Below are positions 36,501 to 43,637 of a stretch of DNA of 64,000 nt, piece after piece. A program made the translations under genes and the position numbers. Position 1 is the first letter of the stretch; each line of letters opens with the position of its first letter. Under the pieces are notes generated by a model. That model ran no database searches, was not told the origin of the DNA, and worked only from the letters and a program-made list of their open reading frames with translations. The DNA is taken from positions 1 through 64,000 of the forward strand of contig NZ_JAHGAW010000015.1 in assembly GCF_018603885.1 (NCBI RefSeq), written 5' to 3'. This stretch comes from Sphingobium nicotianae (GTDB lineage Bacteria; Pseudomonadota; Alphaproteobacteria; Sphingomonadales; Sphingomonadaceae).

Positions 36501-36964
36501 GCGAAGGCATCCCGACCATCAACTATGCCGGCCAGTCCGGACCGGCTGTGGAAGGCGGCGACTTCTATCCGACGCCCAAATGGATGTGGAACGCGCTGAT
36601 TGCCTATGACGGGCCGGGCTTCAACACGACAATGACCCTGCGCCATGTCGGCCAGGGCATCCTCAACCGCGAATGGACCGGCCCCGAGGATGCCGGCTAT
36701 GCGCCAACCCTGCCGAACAGCGTCAATATCAATCGCGTCCCGTCGCGCACTTACGTCAATCTGGCCGTGTCGTATGAACTGCCGGTCGGCAGCGAAGATC
36801 AGATGATCGAATTGTTCGGGTCGATCGAGAATCTGTTCGACCTCAAGCCGCCCGTGGCGCCAGGCGGAACAACCACCGTGCTGGTCTCCGCCTATCCCAC
36901 CAATCCGGTCTTCTTCGACACGTTCGGTATGCGCTGGAAGGCGGGCGTGCGCGTGCAGTTCTGA
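33515..36964 (+). CDS. TonB-dependent transducer with STN domain
   Basis: A 1149-residue outer-membrane receptor. Signal peptide (TVLACGIAASVFCLPDAALAQ), then an STN signalling domain (about residues 39-110: FDIPSQPANRAITLFARQAG, KGTYEIRAALKAML). TonB-box-like DILITGSRL near 165, a plug with NAADVVRLIPQNIATQSDA and RVETVTGGASAAYGSDAVAG, and a barrel ending in FGMRWKAGVRVQF. The STN domain should signal to the adjacent FecR/sigma pair. The ATG at 33515 has no clear ribosome-binding site; an in-frame TTG at 33548 lies ten bases after GGGAGAGG and would give a more normal signal peptide. Ligand unknown. Confidence 0.9.
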   Translation: MAGGHGRGSSILPRGTVLACGIAASVFCLPDAALAQQRSFDIPSQPANRAITLFARQAGIQIIAPGSRLRNLRTKGIKGTYEIRAALKAMLEGTGIRIVADANNTITLAMPPAPVRPPELAGTRSARSGATEPPPLPARRAILRTQAQDDAARAAAATQVGGGDILITGSRLKTSGYDSPVPLTVIDASLIRHLGHGNAADVVRLIPQNIATQSDATAGNGFSADIGAAFANLRGLNPTFGTRTLTLVNSRRFVPTSTGGQVDLNLIPSVLFGRVETVTGGASAAYGSDAVAGVVNIILDNKLEGFKGVVDHGQTARGDGQSFHAAAAHGFKVAGGRGHIVVGAEYQRNRGISRCAQVRSWCAESWGIFVNAAGIQPGTLNTPANISGYNVPGSFGYGAPNYIVDPRSGMIYMSPYGAIRNFTAPASVSTTAFSNIAPAIQPPLAAVDKVFSADGKSVMDYDPGAYGPKNVGGQAQGGDNLSAYSDQAIQTPLERYTSYVSTEYELSDALKLSAELIYAGRRSTAPSIVSATRSTMAIKPDNAFLPPSVVAAMNGASFSLGKDVDNELRNVQRVNAEVFRGVIGLSGKLLANWTWDAYYQYGDSRRHARANYARQNDAFVMAIDAIRDPANPGRIICRPLSPATLATFTPAYQAELQALYASCVPLNLFGIGNMDPAAIAFVWRDVGEDFRYRQHALAGSVQGTLSAGWGAGPIGVAAGIDHRAEQGEVTHGGVNPNAYAGAFGLDYAGRINVTETFVETNVPTLRDFGLGDYLELNGALRYTLNRSSDTLTGQSRSTDAASWKIGAIYDMIDGIRLRATWSRDIRAAGFRELFQKTAPTDEGTIQGRVNNPNIAGPNKNDNTPIFSGGNFGLTAEKADTTTIGTVLTPGFLSGVRVSLDWYQIKVRDAIANLNGQRVTDLCIGYKVLCDRISFASPTDIVRIDAGQANVGKIEIRGFDFEASYRLPLTSLTASLDGTLDVRFLLNHQYDFQVKQSEGIPTINYAGQSGPAVEGGDFYPTPKWMWNALIAYDGPGFNTTMTLRHVGQGILNREWTGPEDAGYAPTLPNSVNINRVPSRTYVNLAVSYELPVGSEDQMIELFGSIENLFDLKPPVAPGGTTTVLVSAYPTNPVFFDTFGMRWKAGVRVQF

Positions 36965-37078
36965 ACGCCGATCAGCACTGAGCAGAAAATTTTACCCTTG
37001 CGGCGGCGGATTCCGCCTGCCCCGCGCATCTCATCCCACAGCGTCATGCGAGAAACGCAGGCGAAGGAGGGGACGAGC

Positions 37079-40000
37079 ATGAACATCTCATCGACACGGG
37101 CGATACTCATTCGCGGCACCGCGCTGGCGGCACTGATCCTGCCGTCCTTGGCCGCAGCGCAGACCGAGCCGCAAGCGACCGAAGAGGGCGCGGCCGGAGG
37201 CGGAGAAATCCTCGTCACCGGATCGCGCATCAAGAAGGACGGCTTCGACTCGCCGGTTCCCGTGACGGTTGTCGACGCAGGCTTGATCCAGAATCTGGGC
37301 CAGACCAACGCGGCGGAAGTCGTCAAGCTGATGCCGCAGAACATCGCGTCGCAGTCCGACGCGACGTCGGGCACGAGCCTTTCGGCCAACGCCGGCTCGC
37401 AGTTCGCCAACCTTCGCGGCCTCAACCCGACCTTCGGCACCCGCACGCTCACGCTGGTGAACACCCGGCGCTTCATCCCGACGTCGGACGGCGGCCAGGT
37501 CGATCTCAACCTCATTCCGTCGGTGTTGATCGGCCGGGTCGAAACCGTTACCGGCGGCGCTTCGGCGGCCTATGGTTCCGACGCCATCGCCGGCGTCGTC
37601 AACATCATCCTCGACAACACGTTCACCGGCTTCAAGGGCCAGATCGATTACGGACAGACCGGGCGCGGCGACGGCAAGTCCCTGCACGCGGCAGCGGCCT
37701 ACGGCCTCAACTTCGCCGACGGCCGCGGCCATATCATGATCGGCGGCGAATATCAGCGCAACAAGGGCATCGGACAATGCGCCGACGTGCGCGAATGGTG
37801 CGCGGAAAGCTGGGGCACCGTTGCCAACCAGGGCGCCATTCGTCCTGGTTACGACCGTAACGACCGCACGACGCTCAACCAGAACCAGGCCGGCCGATCG
37901 GGGCCGTCCAATACGGTTGGGTACAATGTCCCGGGGTCCATCGGGGCCGGCCTGCCCAACTTCATCATCGGTCGCGGTCTGGGGCTGGTCTACAACTCGA
38001 CCTATGGCGTCATCCGCAACTTCTATCAGGCGGGGAGCACGACCGGGACCGCCTACAACGCCGTTTTCCCGGCGGTGAACCCGCCGCCAGCGCTGGTCGA
38101 CAAGGTCTTCTCGCCCAACGGCCAGACGGTCAGCGACTATGACCCTGGCCTCTTCGGGCCGAAGCTGGTCGGCGGCGTCGCGCTCGGCGGCGACAATGAC
38201 GGCGCCTATCGCGACCAATATATCCAGACGCCGGTCAAGCGCTACTCGACCTATCTCGCGGCGGAATATGAACTCTCCGACGCGTTGAAGATCTCCACAG
38301 AGCTTTCCTATGCGGACCGGAAGGCGAACAGCCGGTCGCTGACAGCTGCGACCCGATCGACCATGTCGATCCAGGCCGACAACGCCTTCCTATCACCTGC
38401 TCTGGCGGCGATCATGAATGCGCCCCAAGCGCCCGGCTCGTCGCCTTATCCGATCGCCCCCTATACGTTCAGCCTCGGCAAGGATCCCGACGACGAGCTC
38501 GACAATGAGATCTCGGTCGATGCGCAGGCGTTCCGCGGCGTGCTCGGGCTCAGCGGCTCTCTCTTCGCCGACTGGACTTGGGATGCTTACTACCAGTATG
38601 GCGAGAACAAGCGCTTTTCGTCCGTCAAATATTCGCGCCACAACGATGCCTTCTTCATGGCGATCGATGCCGTGCGACAGGATCCGGCGAACCCCAACAG
38701 CCAAATCATCTGTCGTCCGCTGAACGAGGCGACCATCGCCGCAGGTGTGGCGGCCGGACGCTTCTCGAGCGCCTATGTGACGCAGCTGAGGGCTCTCAAC
38801 GCGGCCTGTAAGCCGCTCAATCTGTTCGGGTCCGGCAATATGAATCCGGAGGCGATCGCCTTCGCCTGGCGACCGGCGGTCGAGGACTTCAAGTTCCGTC
38901 AGCATGTCCTGTCCGCCAGCGTGCAGGGAACGGCGTTCCAGGGTTGGGGCGCAGGGCCGATCAGCGTGGCAGCCGGCCTCGACTATCGCGACGACAAAGG
39001 CGACGTTACCCATGGCGGCGTCAATCCCAATGATTATGCGTTCTCGTTCGGCCTTGATTATGCCGGCAAAATCAGTGTGATCGAAGGATTCTTCGAAACG
39101 AACGTGCCGGTGTTCCGCGATTCCGCTCTGGGCGACATGTTCGAGCTGAACGGCGCGATCCGCTACACGAAGAACAAGAGCACCGACACGCTCACCAGTC
39201 AGTCGCGGACGATCAATGCGACGAGCTGGAAGGTCGGCGGCATCTATGACGTGTTCGACGGCCTGCGGTTCCGCGCCACCCAGTCGCGCGACATCCGCGC
39301 GGCCGGCTTCCGCGAACTGTTCATGAAAACCGCTCCGACCGAATCGGGTACTGCCCAGGGGCGGGTCAACAACTTCAACAAGACCAATCCCGCCACGGGC
39401 GGGGTCGTGGGTGCCGATCCGGCCGACGCCACACCGATCTACAGCGGCGGCAATTTCACCCTGGCGCCTGAAAAGGCAGACACCACGACCGCTGGCGTCG
39501 TGTTCTCGCCGACCTTCATGCGCGGCTTCCGGATCTCGCTGGACTGGTATCAGATCAAGCTGAAGGACGCGATCGCCAACCTCAGCGGGCAGCGGGTTGT
39601 CGATCTCTGCCGGGATTCCGGACTGCTGTGCGATCGCGTCACCTTCGCGTCGCCGCTCGACATCACGCGGGTCAATGCCGGTTCGGCCAATGTCGGCCTG
39701 ATCACCACGCGCGGGTTCGACTTCGAGGCCTCCTACCGGCTTCCGTTGTCCGACCTGAAGGGCTCGCTGCCGGGTTCCCTCGATCTGCGCTTCCTGCTCA
39801 ATCACACCTATGACTTCGTGGTGCAGCAGGGTCCGGGCGCGGTGGCCAGGGACTATGCGGGTCAGTCGGGCCCTGTCGTCGAAGGCGGCGATTTCTATCC
39901 GTCGCCCAAGTGGATGTGGAATGCGCTGATCGGCTACAGCACTGAGCGCTTCAACTACACGCTCACGGTCCGCCATGTCGGCAAGGGTATTCTGAACGTC

Positions 40001-40294
40001 GAGCGGATCGGTCCGGAAGATCCCGGCTATGCTCCGAACATTGCGAACAGCATCACGACCAACCGGGTGAACTCGGCGACCTACTTCAACGTCGCCATGT
40101 CGTACAAGATTCCGCTCGGCGCCGACATCGACCAGAATATCGAGGTCTTCGGCGCGATCGAGAATCTACTCGACAAGAAGCCGCCGGTCGCTCCTGGCAC
40201 GAGCCCGACCAACCCTGCGGCCTATCCCACCAACCCGGTCTATTTCGATACCTTCGGCATGCGCTGGAAAGCGGGCGCCCGCCTGAAGTTCTGA
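37079..40294 (+). CDS. TonB-dependent receptor, paralog without STN
   Basis: A 1071-residue outer-membrane receptor, clearly paralogous along its length to the preceding one (shared GSRIKKDGFDSPVPVTVV-type, LNPTFGTRTLTLVN, YGSDAIAGVVNIILDN and FGMRWKAGARLKF blocks). It lacks the STN domain: after the signal peptide (TALAALILPSLAAAQ) it goes directly to a TonB box near EILVTGSRI. It cannot signal to FecR itself and is probably a transport-only partner. The start at 37079 has AGGAGGGG upstream. Likely cotranscribed with the transducer across a 114-bp gap, and closed by the terminator at 40315. Confidence 0.92.
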   Translation: MNISSTRAILIRGTALAALILPSLAAAQTEPQATEEGAAGGGEILVTGSRIKKDGFDSPVPVTVVDAGLIQNLGQTNAAEVVKLMPQNIASQSDATSGTSLSANAGSQFANLRGLNPTFGTRTLTLVNTRRFIPTSDGGQVDLNLIPSVLIGRVETVTGGASAAYGSDAIAGVVNIILDNTFTGFKGQIDYGQTGRGDGKSLHAAAAYGLNFADGRGHIMIGGEYQRNKGIGQCADVREWCAESWGTVANQGAIRPGYDRNDRTTLNQNQAGRSGPSNTVGYNVPGSIGAGLPNFIIGRGLGLVYNSTYGVIRNFYQAGSTTGTAYNAVFPAVNPPPALVDKVFSPNGQTVSDYDPGLFGPKLVGGVALGGDNDGAYRDQYIQTPVKRYSTYLAAEYELSDALKISTELSYADRKANSRSLTAATRSTMSIQADNAFLSPALAAIMNAPQAPGSSPYPIAPYTFSLGKDPDDELDNEISVDAQAFRGVLGLSGSLFADWTWDAYYQYGENKRFSSVKYSRHNDAFFMAIDAVRQDPANPNSQIICRPLNEATIAAGVAAGRFSSAYVTQLRALNAACKPLNLFGSGNMNPEAIAFAWRPAVEDFKFRQHVLSASVQGTAFQGWGAGPISVAAGLDYRDDKGDVTHGGVNPNDYAFSFGLDYAGKISVIEGFFETNVPVFRDSALGDMFELNGAIRYTKNKSTDTLTSQSRTINATSWKVGGIYDVFDGLRFRATQSRDIRAAGFRELFMKTAPTESGTAQGRVNNFNKTNPATGGVVGADPADATPIYSGGNFTLAPEKADTTTAGVVFSPTFMRGFRISLDWYQIKLKDAIANLSGQRVVDLCRDSGLLCDRVTFASPLDITRVNAGSANVGLITTRGFDFEASYRLPLSDLKGSLPGSLDLRFLLNHTYDFVVQQGPGAVARDYAGQSGPVVEGGDFYPSPKWMWNALIGYSTERFNYTLTVRHVGKGILNVERIGPEDPGYAPNIANSITTNRVNSATYFNVAMSYKIPLGADIDQNIEVFGAIENLLDKKPPVAPGTSPTNPAAYPTNPVYFDTFGMRWKAGARLKF

Positions 40295-40314
40295 CGCTTC
40301 GAAGACAACTTGCG

Positions 40315-40352
40315 CCGGATCCCGCCCCTCCTCGCGGGGTCCGGTTTTATTT
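40315..40352 (+). terminator. Rho-independent terminator
   Basis: An 11-bp stem (CCGGATCCCGC at 40315-40325, GCGGGGTCCGG at 40334-40344, one G-T wobble) with an eight-base loop, followed by TTTTATTT. It begins 21 bp after the stop of the second receptor gene and ends the sigma/receptor operon before the convergent small gene. Confidence 0.88.
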
Positions 40353-40395
40353 GGACGCCAGCCGAGCGAGCCGCACGGTCAGCGTCCCACGCCGA

Positions 40396-40611
40396 TCAGC
40401 ATTCCTCGCCGACGAGCCGGCGGCCGTGGTGCGCCACGGGCGGCGACTTGGCGCTGTGCATGATCTTCCAGAGCGAGAGCGCGATGCGAACCTCGGCAAA
40501 ATCGTCGCCCTGCCCGGCTGCGACGATGGCCGCCTCGTCCGGATAACCTTGATCGCGCAGATGCCGGGCTGCGGCCGCGCGCGCTGCCGCCATGTCGGTC
40601 GTTTCCGTCAT
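40396..40611 (-). CDS. Small conserved-type protein coupled to DUF983 gene
   Basis: A 71-residue, mainly helical, probably cytoplasmic protein (MTETTDMAAARAAAARHLRD..., ending HHGRRLVGEEC). Its ATG overlaps the TGA of the upstream DUF983 gene, and this coupling is the main evidence that it is real. No domain is recognised. The N-terminal half looks like an amphipathic helix (AAARAAAARHLRDQGYPDEAA). The convergent terminator at 40315-40352 lies just beyond its stop. Confidence 0.65.
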   Translation of the reverse strand: MTETTDMAAARAAAARHLRDQGYPDEAAIVAAGQGDDFAEVRIALSLWKIMHSAKSPPVAHHGRRLVGEEC

Positions 40612-41018
40612 GTCGGCTGGGCTGGAGGCGCCACGACCCGCCCCTCGCCGGCCTTGAAGAAATATTGGCTGCACACCAGCCAGCCCTTGAGCGGGCGCAA
40701 GGGCAGGATGCAGGTCGCAAGCGTCAACGGCACGGTGGTCAACAGATGCACCCAGAAGGGCGGGCTAAACTTGATCTGGAGCAGCAGCGCGAAAGTCACG
40801 GCCGGCACGCAGGCGAAGCAGATGACGAAGAAGGCCGGCCCATCGGCGGGATCGGCATAGTCATAGGACAGGCCACAGACCTCGCAGCCCTTTCGCATCT
40901 TCAGGAAGCCGTCGAAGATATGCCCCTCGCCGCAACGCGGACAATGGCCGCGAATGCCGGTGCGAACCGGGTCGAGCTTGGGCCAGTCGCGGCCCTCCTG
41001 ATCAATCTGCTGTGCCAT
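40608..41018 (-). CDS. DUF983 membrane protein
   Basis: A 136-residue DUF983 protein. The N-terminal zinc-ribbon-like part has two CxxC pairs (HCPRCGEGHIF near residue 25 and GCEVCGLSY near 44), followed by two membrane helices (about residues 63-83 and 90-110). Found widely in alphaproteobacteria; the function is not established, though some members lie near cytochrome-oxidase assembly genes. It is divergent from the MocR-type gene and shares its 76-bp promoter region, so the palindrome at 41051-41081 may control both. Confidence 0.88.
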   Translation of the reverse strand: MAQQIDQEGRDWPKLDPVRTGIRGHCPRCGEGHIFDGFLKMRKGCEVCGLSYDYADPADGPAFFVICFACVPAVTFALLLQIKFSPPFWVHLLTTVPLTLATCILPLRPLKGWLVCSQYFFKAGEGRVVAPPAQPT

Positions 41019-41050
41019 GTCGCGGTTCCTTGTTCCGCGCCGATATAGGC

Positions 41051-41081
41051 TTTATGTATGCAGATCGTAATCATACATAAA
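41051..41081. promoter_or_regulatory. Perfect palindrome, likely MocR operator
   Basis: TTTATGTATG (41051-41060) and CATACATAAA (41072-41081) are perfect 10-bp inverted arms with an 11-bp spacer, i.e. 21 bp between half-site starts, two helical turns. It lies 13 bp upstream of the MocR-type start codon and 32 bp upstream of DUF983. The AT-rich arms stand out in this GC-rich region. Autoregulation is likely by family precedent. Confidence 0.75.
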
Positions 41082-41094
41082 TGTCAGAGCCGCC

Positions 41095-42450
41095 ATGCAG
41101 AACTGGCTTTCCCTGATCCGGCTCGACGCCGGCCCGCGCTATGCCGCCATCGCCGATGCCATTGCCGGTGCGATCCGTTCGGGCGCGCTGCGGCCCGGCG
41201 AGCGCTTGCCGACCCATCGCGAGCTTGCCGGGCGCCTTGGCGTCGACCTGACGACGGTCACGCGGGCCTATGGCCTGGTTCGCGATGCGGGCCTCGTCGA
41301 AGGCGCGGGCAAGCTCGGCACCTTCGTGCGCAACGATGTCGCGCTGCCGAAGTTCGGCGAGACAGCGAGCGAAGCGGGCATGAATGTGCCTCCACAGCCA
41401 AGCTTCAACCTGCTGCCCGAGGCGATCCGATCGGGCATGGCGGCGCTGCTCCGATCGGGCCGGCACTCGCCGATCCTGCAATATCAGCCCAGCATCGGCA
41501 ACATATCGGATCGTGCACGCGGGGCCGCGATGCTGACAGCACGCGGCATCCCGACCCGGCCGGAGCAGATTGCCATCACGGCGGGATCGCAGCACGCTCT
41601 GCACGGTGTCGTCGCCGCGCTGCTGAAGCCGCGCGACCGGATCTGCTGCGCACCGTTCATCTATCCCGGGATGATCGCGCTCGCGAAACGCTATCGCCTT
41701 CAGCTCGTCGCCGTCCCGTCCGACGAAGAGGGCATGCTGCCCGATGCGCTCGACGCCGCGCTGCGGGCCGGGGCGCGGACCATCTATCTGACACCCACCA
41801 TCGATAATCCCACGACCGCAACGATGGGACAGGCTCGACGCGGCGAGATCGTCGCAGTGGCGCGGCAGCACGATGCGATAATCCTGGAGGATGATGCTTA
41901 TGGGCCACTGCTCGCGGAACCGCATCCGCCCTGCGCGGCGCTGGCGCCCGAGTGCTGCTGGCACATCGCCGGAACCTCCAAGCTGATCTCTCCGGTGATC
42001 CGCATCGCCTATGTCCGGGCGCCATCGGCCCGCGAGGCGGCAATGCTGGCGACGGACATCAGCGAGACTGCCGTCATGGCCCCGCCGCTCAATGCCGCCC
42101 TTGTCTCGCTCTGGCACCGCAGCGGCCAGTTCGCCGAGTTGGTCTCCGGCGTGCGCGCCGAGTCGATCGCGCGGCAGCGGATCGTCGCGAGCCAGCTTGC
42201 CAGCCAGCCCTATCGCGCCCATCGCGAGGGCTATCACTTCTGGCTGGATTTGCGCGGGCGCACCGATGCCGACGCCCTGGTCGCGAGGGTGGCGGCGCTG
42301 GGCCTGTCTGCGGTGCCGGGACGCGTGTTCGACGTTTCGGGCAGCGCGCGCTCGTCACATATGCGCGTCTCGGTCGGCGGCGCGATCGATTATCATGGCT
42401 TGGAGCGGGCGCTTTCGGTCCTCGCCGAAGCGCTGGCGTCACGAGCCTGA
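41095..42450 (+). CDS. MocR/PdxR-type GntR regulator with aminotransferase domain
   Basis: A 451-residue fusion regulator. An N-terminal GntR winged helix (about residues 10-75: YAAIADAIAGAIRSGALRPG, LPTHRELAGRLGVDLTTVTR) and a fold-type I aminotransferase-like domain (about 100-445). The PLP-binding signature is in HIAGTSKLISPVIRIAYV, whose lysine should form the Schiff base, with TPTIDNPTTATM for the ring-binding asparagine region. MocR proteins use PLP or amino-acid aldimines as effectors to control vitamin B6, GABA, taurine or transporter genes. No such target is adjacent, so the regulon is unknown. The palindrome upstream suggests autoregulation and control of the divergent DUF983 gene. 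Confidence 0.92.
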   Translation: MQNWLSLIRLDAGPRYAAIADAIAGAIRSGALRPGERLPTHRELAGRLGVDLTTVTRAYGLVRDAGLVEGAGKLGTFVRNDVALPKFGETASEAGMNVPPQPSFNLLPEAIRSGMAALLRSGRHSPILQYQPSIGNISDRARGAAMLTARGIPTRPEQIAITAGSQHALHGVVAALLKPRDRICCAPFIYPGMIALAKRYRLQLVAVPSDEEGMLPDALDAALRAGARTIYLTPTIDNPTTATMGQARRGEIVAVARQHDAIILEDDAYGPLLAEPHPPCAALAPECCWHIAGTSKLISPVIRIAYVRAPSAREAAMLATDISETAVMAPPLNAALVSLWHRSGQFAELVSGVRAESIARQRIVASQLASQPYRAHREGYHFWLDLRGRTDADALVARVAALGLSAVPGRVFDVSGSARSSHMRVSVGGAIDYHGLERALSVLAEALASRA

Positions 42451-42459
42451 CCGGCCGGC

Positions 42460-43356
42460 CTATTTCGCGGGCTCGGCCACGACATTGCCCGCCGTCGCCT
42501 CGATCGCGATCGGGCCGACCAGCGATGCGACGATGCCGGGGCCGGTCTGATCGGGTCGCCGCGCATCCATGCGCATCTCGTTCATCGCGATATGCGCCGT
42601 GACGTGGCGATCGAACGGCAGGATCGTCCCGTCGCCCCAATCCTGATGCACGATGTCGAAGCTGAGCGTGTCGCCGTCGATCCTGAAATTCTCGAGCGCG
42701 CCGAACGTGTAGGGATTGTCGCACCGGCCGCATGCCACGCCGAACAGGCCGCCGCCGTCGCGGCGGATGATGAAATATTGCTTGTCCATGCCGACACCGA
42801 AGCCGAGCCAGACGCCGACCACATCGGCCGCTGTCAGGGATCGCCATGGCGCGGGCGGCACATAAGGCGGCGCGCGGCCGATGCCACTGGCGGGCTTGAG
42901 AAGCGGTGGCGCCGTGGTCCCGGGCGGCAGCACCGCGATCGGCCCCGTCGACGGGACGGGACCACGCGGATCCTTGATCGTCGGATGCTCGAACGCCGCG
43001 CCGCCCGGCCCGCCACGCGATCCGGTCACGATCAGCCGACCTTTGACCAACCGGGCGGTCGCCAGATCCTCGGACATTAGCGACCCATCGAGCCGCAGAT
43101 GTCGGATCGTGAAAGCGAGACCTGTCGCTTCATCGAAGGTGCCGACGATCGGCGCAAGGGTCGTGCCGTCGGCACATTGGGTGCAATAGACGCCGCTGAC
43201 CCGGTTACCCCTGATCACGAACTGATAGACATGCGGCTCGCCCGCATCAGTCCGCCACCCGCCGCGATAATAATCTGCGCCCTCGGCATGCGCGCCCGCT
43301 GTCGCGGCAAAGGCCGCGAGCGCCGCTGTCACGAGTGCAATTGACCGAATGAGCAT
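42460..43356 (-). CDS. Secreted two-repeat protein with CxxC motifs
   Basis: A 298-residue exported protein of no recognised family. Signal peptide (ALVTAALAAFAATAGAHA). Two similar halves each have a GVYCTQCADGTT / GVACGRCDNPYT motif, followed by a Gly-rich strand (LAPIVGTFDEATGLAFTIRH against FGALENFRIDGDTLSFDIVH). A proline-rich linker (about residues 135-175) separates them. The repeats suggest two beta-barrel or lipocalin-like modules with a metal- or disulfide-forming CxxC. Of two possible starts (43362 and 43356), the latter is six bases after GGGAGAGG and is chosen. Convergent with the MocR gene, 9 bp apart. Confidence 0.78.
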   Translation of the reverse strand: MLIRSIALVTAALAAFAATAGAHAEGADYYRGGWRTDAGEPHVYQFVIRGNRVSGVYCTQCADGTTLAPIVGTFDEATGLAFTIRHLRLDGSLMSEDLATARLVKGRLIVTGSRGGPGGAAFEHPTIKDPRGPVPSTGPIAVLPPGTTAPPLLKPASGIGRAPPYVPPAPWRSLTAADVVGVWLGFGVGMDKQYFIIRRDGGGLFGVACGRCDNPYTFGALENFRIDGDTLSFDIVHQDWGDGTILPFDRHVTAHIAMNEMRMDARRPDQTGPGIVASLVGPIAIEATAGNVVAEPAK

Positions 43357-43427
43357 CGGCATCCTCTCCCCTGAACATTCCCTGCGCGCCTCTGCCGGGC
43401 GACGGCGCGGATGCTAGCATCTGCCGA

Positions 43428-43583
43428 GGCGTTTCAGAAGGAAAAGCGGGCCGATCCAACGACGTCGTCGTGAAGCCGAACGGCGCCGTCTATTTCACCG
43501 GCGCCTTCTCGTTCAACCCGTCAGGCTCGGTATTCCCGGCGTGCCTGTCCCACGCGGCGAAATCCTGTAAGGGAACAGCATGA
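43428..43583 (+). pseudogene. Fragment resembling SMP-30/gluconolactonase
   Basis: In the 281-bp gap before the MFS gene, one frame reads EGKAGRSNDVVVKPNGAVYF at about 43437-43496. This closely follows the SMP-30/gluconolactonase/LRE-like core (EGKxxxSPNDVVVKxDGxIYFT). The frame continues to a stop at 43581-43583 without the rest of the beta-propeller, and there is no start or upstream domain. It therefore looks like a decayed remnant rather than a gene. The match is by eye and short. Confidence 0.5.
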
Positions 43584-43637
43584 AGGAAGAGATCGGGGGC
43601 ATGACCCTCGATCCGCCGCACTGGGGAGGATGACTGA

